Source: Ignavibacteriales bacterium (GTDB lineage Bacteria > Bacteroidota > Ignavibacteria > Ignavibacteriales > Ignavibacteriaceae). From it: a stretch of DNA of 64,000 bases. Positions within the stretch are counted from its first letter, which is position 1. The number at the start of each line of letters is the position of its first letter. The notes under the pieces are model-generated. The model ran no database searches, was not told where the DNA came from, and saw nothing but the letters and a program-made list of their open reading frames with translations. Location of the stretch: positions 2,645,448 through 2,709,447 of the forward strand of contig CP054182.1 of the NCBI GenBank assembly GCA_015709675.1. Reading direction: 5' to 3'. The translations under genes were made by a program, and so were the position numbers. Shown here piece by piece: positions 17,703-27,626 of this stretch.

Positions 17703-19898
17703 CTAAAAATAAAGTCTGTATATAAATTTAAGATTAACACCACTCTCCGGTAAAATTACTTTAATTCTTGAGAGGTGATTTCTGTACTCTTTATTGAAGA
17801 TGTTTTCGACATTCAGACTTACATTATGAATAAAATATTCCGAAATCAACGAGTATTGGGTAAAAACATTATGCACACCATAGCCTGCAGTCGGTTGTTC
17901 AAAATTGTCAGTTCTCTTCTGCGCGGTACCAAATTCACTCTGCCATCCGAGAGTAAAATTATTAATTGAGTAATTGACACTCGTTATATTTCTTAACGGG
18001 GGAATAGCCGGTAATGGCGAACCATCAGAAAATTCACCACGGGTATAACTGAAAGAAGAAGAGATCCTTATGTTCTCACTTATATCCAAATCAATTTCAG
18101 ATTCAATTCCGGTTAATAGTGCTTTGGCTCCAGTAGTTTCATAGACGGGAAGGAGAGTTGCAAAATTTAATCTTCCGCTGTTCCGGGGAATGATAAAGTT
18201 ATCATAAGGATTGTAAAAGAGATTCAGACTGAATGAAAATCCGGATAATTTCAGGATTCCAAATAATTCTGCTCCATAACCTAATTCAGCAGTGAGAGCC
18301 GGATTTCCGGTTTCGTAGGAATACGCAGCCAGATGAGGGCCTGCTGAATAAAGTTCTTCAGTTGAAGGGAGACGGGTTGTGCGGCTGAGATTTACACCGA
18401 GAGAAACTTTATTTGTTAATTCTCTTAATAACGAAACTGAAAAACTATATAGATTGAAATTACGGTTTACAATATACCGGTTGTTAAAACTTTGTGTTGA
18501 TTTTCTTGGGAAAAAATCACCATAGGTATATCTTAATGATGCCTCTAAGAAATACTTTCCAAAATCCTTACTTTGATAAAAATACAAAGCAGCATTCCGG
18601 GAAACGGTGTGCGGAGTAAATACAAACCCACCGATATTAAAGTCTCTGTACTCAAACGATATTCCGGCAGATCCATTATCAAAAAAAGAAAAATGATTCA
18701 TAAGCAGATCAAGAGAACCTGTATAATGAAATATGCCAAATTCTGCTCCGGTTAGACCATTTGACTCTTTTTCTGTCTGTGAAAAGTAGTTTCTGCTCAG
18801 GCGGAGGGTCACTGAAGGGAAATGATGTGACGGGAGATCTACATGCAAGAGTCCGGTGTATTCTCTCTTGAACATTCTGATATTTACGCCGTTAGGATGT
18901 GCCCCTGTGAAACCACCTGGTACACCATAATCAAGTGAAAAATTTCTTACGGCAGCACCTGTATATCCATTAGAAAAACGGTAGGAGAGCGAGCCGCTGA
19001 GATTTGATAGTCCCAGTCCGGAATTCTTAAGAACTCCCGTTCGGGTAGAAACGTCACTTGAACTTCTTCTTCCAAACTCGAAGCGCCCTAGAAAATTGCC
19101 ATAGGGAATCTTCAAAACTCCGGCTCCTAAAGCTCCATTATTTACGGTTTCATAATACGATCCCAGAAGACCGCTGATGCTGGAAGGGAAATTATCAGTG
19201 ATTTCATTCCTGACGGCATTAACCACTCCTCCGGTTGCTGATGAACTATGAATTAATACAGATGGTCCTCTTGTTACTTCAATCCTGTCCACAGTAAACG
19301 GATCAAGTGATACCGCATGATCAGCTGAAGTTGCTGAAAGGTCGATCGTGGAAAAGCCGTCAGCTTTGATTACCACTCTGTCACCGCCAAGCCCTCTGAT
19401 AACCGGACGGGAAGGAGCAGGACCCATAGAACGCATTGAAAGTCCCGTTTCATTTTTTAGCGTTGATGCTATGGTTGAACCCATCATTCTTTCTAGCTCT
19501 TTGCCTCGCAAGACTTCAGAGAATGAATGTAGGTCTTCATGAGTTGAATTTTTATGCTGACCGGATACAATAATCGTTTCTGTGTTAAAGGCTGCGGGTG
19601 TCAGATGAATAATTACATTCTTCCTGATACTGTCCGAATGAGCGAAATGCATTTTAACAGGTTTATAACCAATGTGATATACTTCAAACTCACATCCCGG
19701 ACTGGGGAAAACAACTATTGAAAAATGACCATTTTTGTCAGATGTGGTATAAGAATCAGTTGCACTTGCTTTAACGATTGCGTAGGGCACCGGGTAATCA
19801 TTCGTTATATCAAGAATGATTCCGTTTATGGTATCTCTCTGCACCTCAGCCGGGTGCAGAGAGTAAACCGAAATAATTAAGAGACAAAAGAGGAACAA
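17703..19898 (-). CDS. TonB-dependent outer-membrane receptor, ZnuD-like
   Basis: A 731-residue outer-membrane transporter. The order is signal peptide, carboxypeptidase-regulatory-like domain (about residues 22-100: INGIILDI, GYKPVKM), plug (about 110-225) and a 22-strand barrel ending with an aromatic residue (YRLYF). In the plug, VIRGLGGDRVVI, then DHAVSLDP and IEVTRGPS with SATGGVVN resemble the ZnuD-type zinc receptors. The TTG start at 19898 directly follows the stop of the lipoprotein gene. Substrate is inferred (zinc or another metal or small chelate); vitamin B12/siderophore receptors share the fold. Confidence 0.85.
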   Translation of the reverse strand: MFLFCLLIISVYSLHPAEVQRDTINGIILDITNDYPVPYAIVKASATDSYTTSDKNGHFSIVVFPSPGCEFEVYHIGYKPVKMHFAHSDSIRKNVIIHLTPAAFNTETIIVSGQHKNSTHEDLHSFSEVLRGKELERMMGSTIASTLKNETGLSMRSMGPAPSRPVIRGLGGDRVVIKADGFSTIDLSATSADHAVSLDPFTVDRIEVTRGPSVLIHSSSATGGVVNAVRNEITDNFPSSISGLLGSYYETVNNGALGAGVLKIPYGNFLGRFEFGRRSSSDVSTRTGVLKNSGLGLSNLSGSLSYRFSNGYTGAAVRNFSLDYGVPGGFTGAHPNGVNIRMFKREYTGLLHVDLPSHHFPSVTLRLSRNYFSQTEKESNGLTGAEFGIFHYTGSLDLLMNHFSFFDNGSAGISFEYRDFNIGGFVFTPHTVSRNAALYFYQSKDFGKYFLEASLRYTYGDFFPRKSTQSFNNRYIVNRNFNLYSFSVSLLRELTNKVSLGVNLSRTTRLPSTEELYSAGPHLAAYSYETGNPALTAELGYGAELFGILKLSGFSFSLNLFYNPYDNFIIPRNSGRLNFATLLPVYETTGAKALLTGIESEIDLDISENIRISSSFSYTRGEFSDGSPLPAIPPLRNITSVNYSINNFTLGWQSEFGTAQKRTDNFEQPTAGYGVHNVFTQYSLISEYFIHNVSLNVENIFNKEYRNHLSRIKVILPESGVNLKFIYRLYF

Positions 19899-20753
19899 TT
19901 AGTTGACCACAGTCACGGGTAAAGCAGGTGATATATATTCTTCTTCCGAGCCTACGAGTACTTTAAGCCTGAACGAAGTTGCTCCGGCATTTTTTCCGCG
20001 GATTTTTATAACCCATGGCTCACCAGCTTCGGGAAGTACTTCTATTATGTTCCCATCAGTTACGCTTATTCCTAATGTATGTAATGGATGCTCCGGCTGA
20101 AAATACCTTCCGTTTTCATCAACAAATTCAATTTTTATATGTTCGGAAAGAGAATCCTTTCTTATCTCAAACGAACCTGTAACAGCAGCACCTGATGCTG
20201 AGAAAATGATGCCTGATCCATCCTCATAAGAAAGCCTGAGGCCGACCGGTTCTCCATGAGCAGATGTATCCTCAACAACTACAACAGGAATTTTGGGAGT
20301 TTTAACATCAGCATGATTACTGTGCACTACCTGAAGTTCAACGGTAGTAGCGCTGAGTTTTTTACCCTTCAGGTGAAAGGCCCAGTCTGTAGGAGAATCC
20401 TTAACATAACCGGCAACAGAGGTATCAGTTATCACAACTCCTAAAGAATAACCTGTGCCGGACGGCTGATTGATAATCTCCTTATTAGCATTAAGGAATT
20501 TTACGGAATAGTGATCTGACAATGCATTGAGAGGAGCTTTAAATATTGTATCTACAGCTGTTCCGTTCCAGGTACTCTGTATTACACCCTGAAAAACTAC
20601 CAGAACCGGTTTAAGTGTTGCGTCTCTTATCAGCCATCCTTCCGGCTCAAAATGCTCTTCAGGAGGAGTGACAGGGTTGGTTTCATCTGAACATCCATTA
20701 AACAGTGCTGCACTTAATAACAGAAAGAGTAATATAAATTTATTGAATTTCAT
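19899..20753 (-). CDS. Lipoprotein upstream of the TonB receptor, two repeated beta domains
   Basis: A 284-residue lipoprotein: the signal peptide ends in LFNGCS with the lipobox Cys. The body contains two related halves, each ending in a ...IPVVVVE / ...LPVTVVN strand. The motif HSNHADVKTPKIPV in the first half, with two closely spaced His, suggests metal contact. AGGAAAG sits 7 bases before the ATG. It is co-transcribed with the TonB receptor and probably serves as a surface or periplasmic partner. I do not recognise a named family. Confidence 0.75.
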   Translation of the reverse strand: MKFNKFILLFLLLSAALFNGCSDETNPVTPPEEHFEPEGWLIRDATLKPVLVVFQGVIQSTWNGTAVDTIFKAPLNALSDHYSVKFLNANKEIINQPSGTGYSLGVVITDTSVAGYVKDSPTDWAFHLKGKKLSATTVELQVVHSNHADVKTPKIPVVVVEDTSAHGEPVGLRLSYEDGSGIIFSASGAAVTGSFEIRKDSLSEHIKIEFVDENGRYFQPEHPLHTLGISVTDGNIIEVLPEAGEPWVIKIRGKNAGATSFRLKVLVGSEEEYISPALPVTVVN

Positions 20754-20775
20754 AAGGTGACTTTCCTAAAATTAT

Positions 20776-20798
20776 AAATAATATTAATAGTATTATTT
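20776..20798 (-). promoter_or_regulatory. Candidate operator (inverted repeat) before the lipoprotein-TonB operon
   Basis: AAATAATA and TATTATTT form a perfect 8-bp inverted repeat around a 7-base centre, ending 23 bases before the lipoprotein start. AT-rich dyads of this size are typical of Fur/Zur-type operators, which fits a metal-uptake operon. No regulator gene is in the window. Confidence 0.4.
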
Positions 20799-20845
20799 GC
20801 CGGACGGTTTAGCCGCTGGCAAAAGTAAATAATAATTAAATGATT

Positions 20846-21190
20846 TTAAGAAAGAGCAGGGGGAGCCCGGAGTGAGACGGACGTTAGATTCGGAAATAAA
20901 AATGTCTGTGACGGATATTCAAAAACCTGATTTTCTGCTGGGAAAAGAGGAGCAACCGGAATACCCTGACTGGAATAATATACTGACAGATTCTGGCTGA
21001 CACGGGGCAGCTGACAATTGCTTAAATCAGAATATGAACCATGACTGCCTGATTCATTTTTTTCATAAAACGCCGCAGTAGCATGAATATTAATGCTGTG
21101 AAAATGGAGCGCACTAAAGGAAAGCAGAAGTGCATGTCCAATCAGCAGAATATAAATGACCGGGGTTTTACTCAGTTTTTGAAAATTCAT
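20846..21190 (-). CDS. Small exported His-containing protein
   Basis: A 114-residue protein from the ATG at 21190. An in-frame GTG at 21250 would add 20 residues, but the ATG puts the hydrophobic segment VIYILLIGHALLLSFSALHFHS at the normal signal-peptide position. Several His lie around the membrane segment end, and the C-terminus ends LRAPPALS. Short proteins of this style often sit beside metal-related TonB receptors, but I cannot name the family. It heads the leftward metal-uptake cluster, 92 bases before the lipoprotein gene. Confidence 0.55.
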   Translation of the reverse strand: MNFQKLSKTPVIYILLIGHALLLSFSALHFHSINIHATAAFYEKNESGSHGSYSDLSNCQLPRVSQNLSVYYSSQGIPVAPLFPAENQVFEYPSQTFLFPNLTSVSLRAPPALS

Positions 21191-21283
21191 CCCGCAAATA
21201 TCGGTAAGCGCAGTAAACCTGACAAGGTAAAATAAAAAATCCTGTTTCACCCCCGTTATCGTCGTTTTACCCCCTGCTTACCG

Positions 21284-21315
21284 GTTGTTTATCAGTCCCC
21301 AGAATGATAAGTTTG
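21284..21315 (+). promoter_or_regulatory. Candidate Bacteroidota-type promoter for gcdH operon
   Basis: GTTG at 21284-21287, a 20-base spacer and TAAGTTTG at 21308-21315 fit the TTTG-N19-TAnnTTTG pattern. It ends 24 bases before the gcdH start, leaving room for the GGAG ribosome-binding site at 21331-21334. Confidence 0.5.
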
Positions 21316-21339
21316 GAGATTAAAATTTTTGGAGCTTGA

Positions 21340-22509
21340 ATGCAGAATTATACGGGTGTTGATTATTTCAACATGGATGAGTTACTTTCAGAAGATGAAA
21401 TTATGGTCAGAGATTCGGTCAGGGATTTTGTTTCTGCCGAGGTTATCCCCATCATTGAAGAATACAACAGAGAATCAAAATTTCCGCACCACCTTATCCC
21501 CAAAATGGCCGAATTAGGTCTCTTTGGTATTACACTGCCACAGAAATACGGCTGTGCAGGTATGAACAGTGTAGTCTACGGACTTGCTATGCAGGAACTG
21601 GAAAGAGGGGATAGCGGCATCAGAAGTTTTGTATCGGTACAAAGTTCTTTAGTAATGTATCCGATCTATACCTTCGGCAGCGAGGAACAGAAGGATTTCT
21701 GGCTTCCGAAACTGGCTACCGGTGAGAAAATCGGCTGTTTTGGGCTTACCGAGCCGGATTTTGGCTCAAACCCTGGCGGAATGATAACCAAAGCTGAAAA
21801 AGTTGACGGCGGCTATCTGTTAAACGGCGCCAAAATGTGGATTACCAACGGTACTATTGCCGATGTTGCCGTTGTCTGGGCAAAACTTGACGGCAAAGTT
21901 AAAGGATTCCTTGTCGAAAAAGGGACAAAGGGATTTACCGCCCCTGAGATGAAAGGTAAACACTCCCTTCGCGCTTCTGTAACCTCAGAATTGATTTTTG
22001 ATAATGTTTTTATCCCTGAAAGCAACCTGCTTCCGAATAGTGACGGACTTAAAAGCCCCCTCATGTGCCTGAACCAGGCGCGTTACGGCATTGCATGGGG
22101 TGTGGTTGGTTCTATGATGGCTTGTTATGACTCAGCCCTGAACTACGCAAAAAGCCGGGTTCAGTTCGGTAAACCGATTGCCGGATTCCAGATGACCCAG
22201 GAAAAACTGGTATTCTTCCTTACTGAAATCACCAAAGCACAGCTTCTTAACCTTCAGTTAGGACGGCTGAAAGACAGCGGAAAACTGAGATTCCAGCATG
22301 TGAGTATGGCAAAAAGAAATAACTGTGAAATGGCTTTAACCATCGCAAGAATGTCCCGTGAAATACTTGGTGCAAACGGAATTCTTGATGAGTATCCGGT
22401 AATGAGACATGCGGCTAATCTTGAGTCAGTAAAAACCTACGAAGGTACTCATGAGATGCATACGCTCATCATCGGAGAAGATATAACCGGAATGCCGGCT
22501 TTTAACTGA
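21340..22509 (+). CDS. gcdH: Glutaryl-CoA dehydrogenase
   Basis: FAD acyl-CoA dehydrogenase that oxidises and decarboxylates glutaryl-CoA to crotonyl-CoA in lysine/tryptophan/benzoate-type catabolism. The 389 residues carry the GCDH signatures SVQSSLVMYPIY, CFGLTEPDFGSNPGG, QARYGIAWGV and TYEGTHEMHTLI, with the catalytic base E368. These match human GCDH far better than generic acyl-CoA dehydrogenases. A GGAG ribosome-binding site precedes the ATG. It leads an operon with guaB 18 bases downstream. Confidence 0.9.
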   Translation: MQNYTGVDYFNMDELLSEDEIMVRDSVRDFVSAEVIPIIEEYNRESKFPHHLIPKMAELGLFGITLPQKYGCAGMNSVVYGLAMQELERGDSGIRSFVSVQSSLVMYPIYTFGSEEQKDFWLPKLATGEKIGCFGLTEPDFGSNPGGMITKAEKVDGGYLLNGAKMWITNGTIADVAVVWAKLDGKVKGFLVEKGTKGFTAPEMKGKHSLRASVTSELIFDNVFIPESNLLPNSDGLKSPLMCLNQARYGIAWGVVGSMMACYDSALNYAKSRVQFGKPIAGFQMTQEKLVFFLTEITKAQLLNLQLGRLKDSGKLRFQHVSMAKRNNCEMALTIARMSREILGANGILDEYPVMRHAANLESVKTYEGTHEMHTLIIGEDITGMPAFN

Positions 22510-22527
22510 TAAGAAAGATTAATTTCC

Positions 22528-24003
22528 GTGAAAAGCAAAAAGCAAGACAAAATACTTTACGAAGGTATAACCTTTGATGATATACTACTACTGCCGGGCA
22601 AGTCATCCGTGCTCCCGAGGGAAACGGATATATCAACCCGCTTTTCACGGAATATCCGGATAAACTCACCATTTATCTCTGCTGCCATGGATACGGTAAC
22701 TGAATCCTCGATGGCGATTGCAATGGCGCGTGAAGGCGGTATTGGTATTCTTCATAAAAACATGAGCATAGAAAATCAGCGCTCTGAGGTTGATAAGGTT
22801 AAACGTTCTGAAAGCGGAATGATACTTAACCCGGTCACGCTAAAAGGTGATGATACAATAGGTTATGCACTTGAGCTTATGAGGAAATATACCATTTCTG
22901 GCATTCCTGTTATTGATGATCAGAATACACTGATTGGTATTCTTACCAACAGAGACCTCAGATTCAAACCGGATTTGAGCAGAAAAGTTTATGAGTTAAT
23001 GACTTCTCAAAATCTTATTACTGCTCCGGTTGGTACTACCCTGGAGGGAGCAGAAGAGATATTACAGGAGCACAAAATTGAAAAGCTCCCTGTTGTTGAC
23101 CGTAACTTAAAACTTAAAGGGTTAATCACTTTTAAAGATATACAAAAAAAGAAGCGGTTCCCTTATGCATCAAAGGATGGCCACGGTCGTCTGAGAGTGG
23201 GAGCAGCAGTGGGTATTACTGCTGATACTGTTGACCGTGTAAATGCATTGGTTGAAGTAGGTGTTGATGCAATTGTGGTGGACACTGCTCACGGACACAG
23301 TGAGGGCGTTCTTAAAATGGTAAAACACCTGCGCAAAAAGTTTAAGGATATAGACCTGATTGCAGGAAATATCGCAACCTACGAGGCAGCGGTTGACCTC
23401 ATTAAATGTGGGGTTGATGCGGTAAAAGTTGGTATTGGCCCTGGTTCGATTTGCACCACCAGAATCATTGCAGGAATTGGCGTTCCGCAGATTTCAGCAA
23501 TCATGGAAGTAAGAAAAGCCACTGAAAAAAAGGATATACCGCTCATTGCAGACGGCGGAATTAAATTCACCGGTGATGTTGCTAAAGCCATTGCCGCCGG
23601 TGCCGACTCAGTTATGATTGGCGGCCTCTTTGCCGGAGTAGATGAAAGTCCGGGTGAGAAAATTCTCTATGAAGGACGCAGCTTTAAACTCTACCGCGGC
23701 ATGGGCTCCATGGAAGCAATGAAAAGCGGAAGCAAAGACCGCTATTTTCAGGACGCGGAAGATGACATAGCAAAACTGGTTCCTGAAGGCGTTGAAGGAA
23801 GAGTGCCTTATAAAGGACCACTTTCAGAAACCATATATCAACTGCAGGGAGGTCTGCGTGCCGCAATGGGATACTGCGGCGCAAAAAATATAAAAGAGCT
23901 TCAGACAAAAACATCTTTTGTTAAGATTACAGCAGCAGGACTTAAAGAGTCTCACCCGCATGATGTTTTTATAACCAAAGAAGCTCCCAACTATCATCTC
24001 TGA
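22528..24003 (+). CDS. guaB: IMP dehydrogenase
   Basis: Converts IMP to XMP, the committed step of GTP synthesis. The TIM barrel is interrupted by two CBS domains (about residues 95-205), which sense nucleotides. The catalytic loop GPGSICTTR contains C309, and the flap region GSKDRYFQ and the YKGPLSE motif follow. The length of 491 residues is standard and the start is GTG. The last base is shared with the downstream peptidase start (TGATG). Confidence 0.97.
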   Translation: MKSKKQDKILYEGITFDDILLLPGKSSVLPRETDISTRFSRNIRINSPFISAAMDTVTESSMAIAMAREGGIGILHKNMSIENQRSEVDKVKRSESGMILNPVTLKGDDTIGYALELMRKYTISGIPVIDDQNTLIGILTNRDLRFKPDLSRKVYELMTSQNLITAPVGTTLEGAEEILQEHKIEKLPVVDRNLKLKGLITFKDIQKKKRFPYASKDGHGRLRVGAAVGITADTVDRVNALVEVGVDAIVVDTAHGHSEGVLKMVKHLRKKFKDIDLIAGNIATYEAAVDLIKCGVDAVKVGIGPGSICTTRIIAGIGVPQISAIMEVRKATEKKDIPLIADGGIKFTGDVAKAIAAGADSVMIGGLFAGVDESPGEKILYEGRSFKLYRGMGSMEAMKSGSKDRYFQDAEDDIAKLVPEGVEGRVPYKGPLSETIYQLQGGLRAAMGYCGAKNIKELQTKTSFVKITAAGLKESHPHDVFITKEAPNYHL

Positions 24004-25055
24004 TGAACGCTGAATATTTTCTTGACAGGGGAAAGGAATTAGTACGCCTGCTTAAAAGCAGAAAAGTGCATTCTTTTCTCTCAAAAAACCCTTCATTAAT
24101 TTTTCACCTTACCGGTCTGCATGAAACCCCTGGCTATCTGCTTGTATTAAATGGTGAAGTAAGGTTCGTAACTGATCGCAGATTCCAGAAGGAAGCTGCG
24201 GAAATTAAACATTTTATTTCTTCTGACATATTCACCAATTCAATAGTTACCTATCTGAAGCCGCTCAGAAAGGAATTTAAACAGCCAGCTATCGAATACG
24301 GAAGAGTAACTCATGCTGAGTATCTCAGTTTATCTGAAAGTTTAAAATGCACGTTTACTGATGCGGGGGATGCGGTTAATCAATTCCTCTCTGTAACTGA
24401 CGGACTTCAGCTTGATTCATTTATACGCGCGGCAGATGTAACAAGTGAGTTGTTCAATTATTGCAAGAAGGTATTTGATGAAAACCTGGCAATTACTGAA
24501 AAAGAACTTGCCTATGAGCTACAAAGCATACTTGTCAGGAATGCCGCGCAAAAATATTCATTTGAGCCGATTATAGCTGCTGATGAAAATTCTGCAAAGC
24601 CGCATCATACTCCTTCTGACAGAAATATACAAGACTGCAAAGTGCTTCTTGTTGATCTCGGTGTGATTTATTCCGGTATATGTTCAGATGTAACCAGAAC
24701 GTATATAAGAAACCATCCTAAAGCCGGACGAATAGAAAAAATAGTTCACAACGGCTTTAAGCGTGTTTTGGGCAAAGTAAATGCAGGCGTTAAGGTAAGT
24801 GAACTTGCACAGATGTGGAAAGCAGAACTTGAGAAAGTGAATATGACACATAACTTTACCCATGCCCTGGGGCACGGTCTTGGATATGAAGTTCACCAGA
24901 TTCCACGAATCAGTGAATATTCTAAAGAAACTTTAAAAGAAAACCAGATCATTACCCTTGAACCCGCGTTGTATTTCGAAAATGAATTCGGCTACCGCTA
25001 TGAGTGTGATATTCTGGTTACAAAAGATTCAGGGATAAATTTAACAGTATTCTGA
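24003..25055 (+). CDS. M24 family Xaa-Pro aminopeptidase
   Basis: Creatinase-fold metallopeptidase of 350 residues. The N-terminal creatinase-like domain is followed by a pita-bread catalytic domain with the five dinuclear-metal ligands visible: D in LLVDLGVIYSG, D in CSDVTRT, H in HALGHGLG, E in TLEPAL and E in RYECDIL. Family members remove N-terminal residues before proline. It overlaps guaB and the next gene by one base each. Confidence 0.88.
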   Translation: MNAEYFLDRGKELVRLLKSRKVHSFLSKNPSLIFHLTGLHETPGYLLVLNGEVRFVTDRRFQKEAAEIKHFISSDIFTNSIVTYLKPLRKEFKQPAIEYGRVTHAEYLSLSESLKCTFTDAGDAVNQFLSVTDGLQLDSFIRAADVTSELFNYCKKVFDENLAITEKELAYELQSILVRNAAQKYSFEPIIAADENSAKPHHTPSDRNIQDCKVLLVDLGVIYSGICSDVTRTYIRNHPKAGRIEKIVHNGFKRVLGKVNAGVKVSELAQMWKAELEKVNMTHNFTHALGHGLGYEVHQIPRISEYSKETLKENQIITLEPALYFENEFGYRYECDILVTKDSGINLTVF

Positions 25056-26335
25056 TGTTTAATGTATTAGTACTAGCATATTATTTTCCGCCGCTTGGTT
25101 TAAGCGGGGTTCAAAGAACTCTCAAGTTCGTGAAATATCTTCCGGTAAATGGCTGGAAACCGACAGTGGTAACCTGCGAACCGGGAGCTTATTATGCGTT
25201 TGATGAGACCCTGCTTGATGATCTTAAAGAGAAGGATGTGGAAATCCACAGGGTAAAAGGGAAAGAGATAAATTCCCGTATGAGAAAAAAGGGGGTGGTA
25301 GAAATGCCTCCTGAATTTATCAGAAAGACCCTCAAGTTTATCAGCAGTATATTTTATGTGACTGATAATAAAAAATCCTGGTCGGTGCAGGCATATCAAT
25401 ACTGCCGTAAAATGATGTCAGAGTATAAATATGACCTGATATTCATCAGCGGTCCGCCGTTTTCCATGTTTGAGTATGCCGCTCTGCTTAAAACCGAGTT
25501 TGATGTTCCGCTGATCATTGATTACCGTGACCTCTGGCTTGGCAACCACTTTGCTATATATCCAACTCCGCTTCATAAATCGCTTAACAGGAAAAAGGAA
25601 TATGAAGTGTTGAAATCAGCGGATAAGATTATTGTGACGAACAGAAAAATAAAAGAACGGCTGATGGAATACTATCAGTTTCTTAAGTTTCCTGATGTTA
25701 CCATATTGCCTCACGGTTATGATCCTGAGGATTTTAATAATAACCCGCAGAATATAACTCTTGAAAAAGGGTATTTCCATCTGACATATTCCGGCATATT
25801 TTACGAACATATCACGCCGAAATATTTTCTTGAAGCATTCCGGATGATTGCGGATGAAAAACCGGAAGCAGCTAAAAAAATGAAGCTTCATTTCGCCGGA
25901 ATACTCCGTAAAGAAAACCGCAAATTGATAACCAGACTTGGCCTGAGTGAATATGTTGTTGAGCATGGCTATCTGAACCATACTGACGCAGTCGGGATTC
26001 TTAAATCAAGTTCAGCACTCTGGTTCATGGTTGGGGAAGGCAAAAACAGTGATACTATTTCAAGCGGAAAAATGTTTGAATATATCGGTTCCGGAAAACC
26101 AATTCTTGCATGTCTGGCTGATGGTGCATTAAAATCAACGTTACAGGAGTATAATGCTGCTGTGATCGTACCGCCGGCTGATGTGCTGGCTATTAAAAAT
26201 GCAATTCTATCATTGTACGCTGATTTCCAGAAATCATCGCTGTCTGAGGGAAGCACAGAGTTCCGTGATAAGTTTCGAAGAGATTACCTCACTGATATAT
26301 TAGCAAAGGAGTTTAATGCAGCATTACGAGTCTGA
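25055..26335 (+). CDS. Glycosyltransferase, GT4-like (GT-B fold)
   Basis: A 426-residue GT-B enzyme. The N-terminus LAYYFPPLGLSGVQRTLKF is the typical glycine-rich acceptor-side loop, and IDYRDLW is often seen in this group. The C-terminal half has the donor-sugar E-x7-E-like region EYIGSGKPILACL. It probably adds a sugar to a cell-surface polysaccharide or lipid; substrates cannot be read from the sequence. It is embedded in the purine operon and overlaps purD by 20 bases. Confidence 0.8.
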   Translation: MFNVLVLAYYFPPLGLSGVQRTLKFVKYLPVNGWKPTVVTCEPGAYYAFDETLLDDLKEKDVEIHRVKGKEINSRMRKKGVVEMPPEFIRKTLKFISSIFYVTDNKKSWSVQAYQYCRKMMSEYKYDLIFISGPPFSMFEYAALLKTEFDVPLIIDYRDLWLGNHFAIYPTPLHKSLNRKKEYEVLKSADKIIVTNRKIKERLMEYYQFLKFPDVTILPHGYDPEDFNNNPQNITLEKGYFHLTYSGIFYEHITPKYFLEAFRMIADEKPEAAKKMKLHFAGILRKENRKLITRLGLSEYVVEHGYLNHTDAVGILKSSSALWFMVGEGKNSDTISSGKMFEYIGSGKPILACLADGALKSTLQEYNAAVIVPPADVLAIKNAILSLYADFQKSSLSEGSTEFRDKFRRDYLTDILAKEFNAALRV

Positions 26336-27626
26336 AAGCGCAATACTCATCATTGGCTCTGGAGCGCGTGAGCATGCATTAGCCAGAAGGATTAAAGAGG
26401 GTAAGCCGGAAAGAATAATCTATTTCCTCCCCGGTAACGGCGGTACTGAAGACACAGGCACCAATTTAACCAGCATCTCTTCCTCTGATTTTAACGCAAT
26501 TCATCAGTTCATCATTGATAAAAAGATTGAACTTGTTGTAATAGGACCTGAAAAGCCGCTGGTGGACGGGCTTTCAGACTTTCTCCGTGAAAAAGGAATT
26601 CCCGTTTTTGGTCCTTCAAAAGAAGCCGCAAAAATAGAATCTGATAAAAGTTTTGCTAAAAAACTGATGATACGGGCCGGTGTTCCGACTGCTTTCTTCA
26701 GAGAGTTCACCCGGTCTGAATGGAAAGAAGCAGAGGAATATATAGGACAACATTCCATGCCTGTGGTGATCAAGGCATCAGGTCTTGCAGCAGGCAAGGG
26801 TGTAATTATTGCAGAAACAACAGCAGAAGCAAATGCGGCTATTAAAGATATATTTGAGAAGAACATCTTTGGTAAGGCCGGTGATACGATTGTTATCGAA
26901 GAGTTTATGGAGGGGGAAGAAGCATCAGTTTTCGCTATTACTGATGGTCAGTCATTTGTATTACTCCCGCCCGCTCAGGATCATAAAAGAATCGGGGATA
27001 ATGATACCGGTAAAAATACCGGCGGTATGGGTGCTTATGCTCCGGCACCGCTCGTTAATGATTCAATGATGCAGATTATTGGTGAAAAAATTATCAAACC
27101 CGTGCTGTATCAGATGCTTATTGAAGGTTATCCTTTCAGCGGTTGTCTTTATGCTGGTCTGATGCTTACGGAGAGCGGTCCCAAAGTTGTTGAATTTAAC
27201 TGTCGTTTTGGTGACCCTGAAACCCAGGCGGTAATGGAAGTTATAGAAGGGGATTTTCTTAAACTCCTGAGTGATTCAGCCAAGGGTAAGGTTGAGCAAG
27301 AAACCGTCCGGCATAACGGAAAATGTGCGGTGACGGTTGTAACTGGCTCTGCAGGATATCCTGACTCATTTGAAACTGGTTTTGAAATCTCGGGGCTGAA
27401 CGAAATTCCTGACAAAGTATCAATATATCACGCCGGTACGAAATCTGCTGATGGTAAAATTATCACCAGCGGAGGCAGAGTCTTAAGCGTGACCGGAGTT
27501 TCTGAAAAGGGCTCTCTGGCCGAAGCTATATACACAGCATATTCAGCAGTTCAGAAAATATCCTATCAAAACATCTATTATCGTAAGGATATCGGGGGAA
27601 AAGGATTGAAATACAGCGGGGATTAA
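26316..27626 (+). CDS. purD: Phosphoribosylamine-glycine ligase
   Basis: ATP-grasp enzyme making GAR from phosphoribosylamine, glycine and ATP in purine synthesis. GSGAREHALARRI at the N-terminus, GPEKPLVDGL, the ATP-grasp segment PVVIKASGLAAGKGV, the catalytic block QDHKRIGDNDTGKNTGGMGAY and FNCRFGDPETQ are all present. The length of 436 residues is normal. The ATG lies inside the end of the glycosyltransferase gene. The DnaE-like gene starts directly after the stop. Confidence 0.96.
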   Translation: MQHYESESAILIIGSGAREHALARRIKEGKPERIIYFLPGNGGTEDTGTNLTSISSSDFNAIHQFIIDKKIELVVIGPEKPLVDGLSDFLREKGIPVFGPSKEAAKIESDKSFAKKLMIRAGVPTAFFREFTRSEWKEAEEYIGQHSMPVVIKASGLAAGKGVIIAETTAEANAAIKDIFEKNIFGKAGDTIVIEEFMEGEEASVFAITDGQSFVLLPPAQDHKRIGDNDTGKNTGGMGAYAPAPLVNDSMMQIIGEKIIKPVLYQMLIEGYPFSGCLYAGLMLTESGPKVVEFNCRFGDPETQAVMEVIEGDFLKLLSDSAKGKVEQETVRHNGKCAVTVVTGSAGYPDSFETGFEISGLNEIPDKVSIYHAGTKSADGKIITSGGRVLSVTGVSEKGSLAEAIYTAYSAVQKISYQNIYYRKDIGGKGLKYSGD

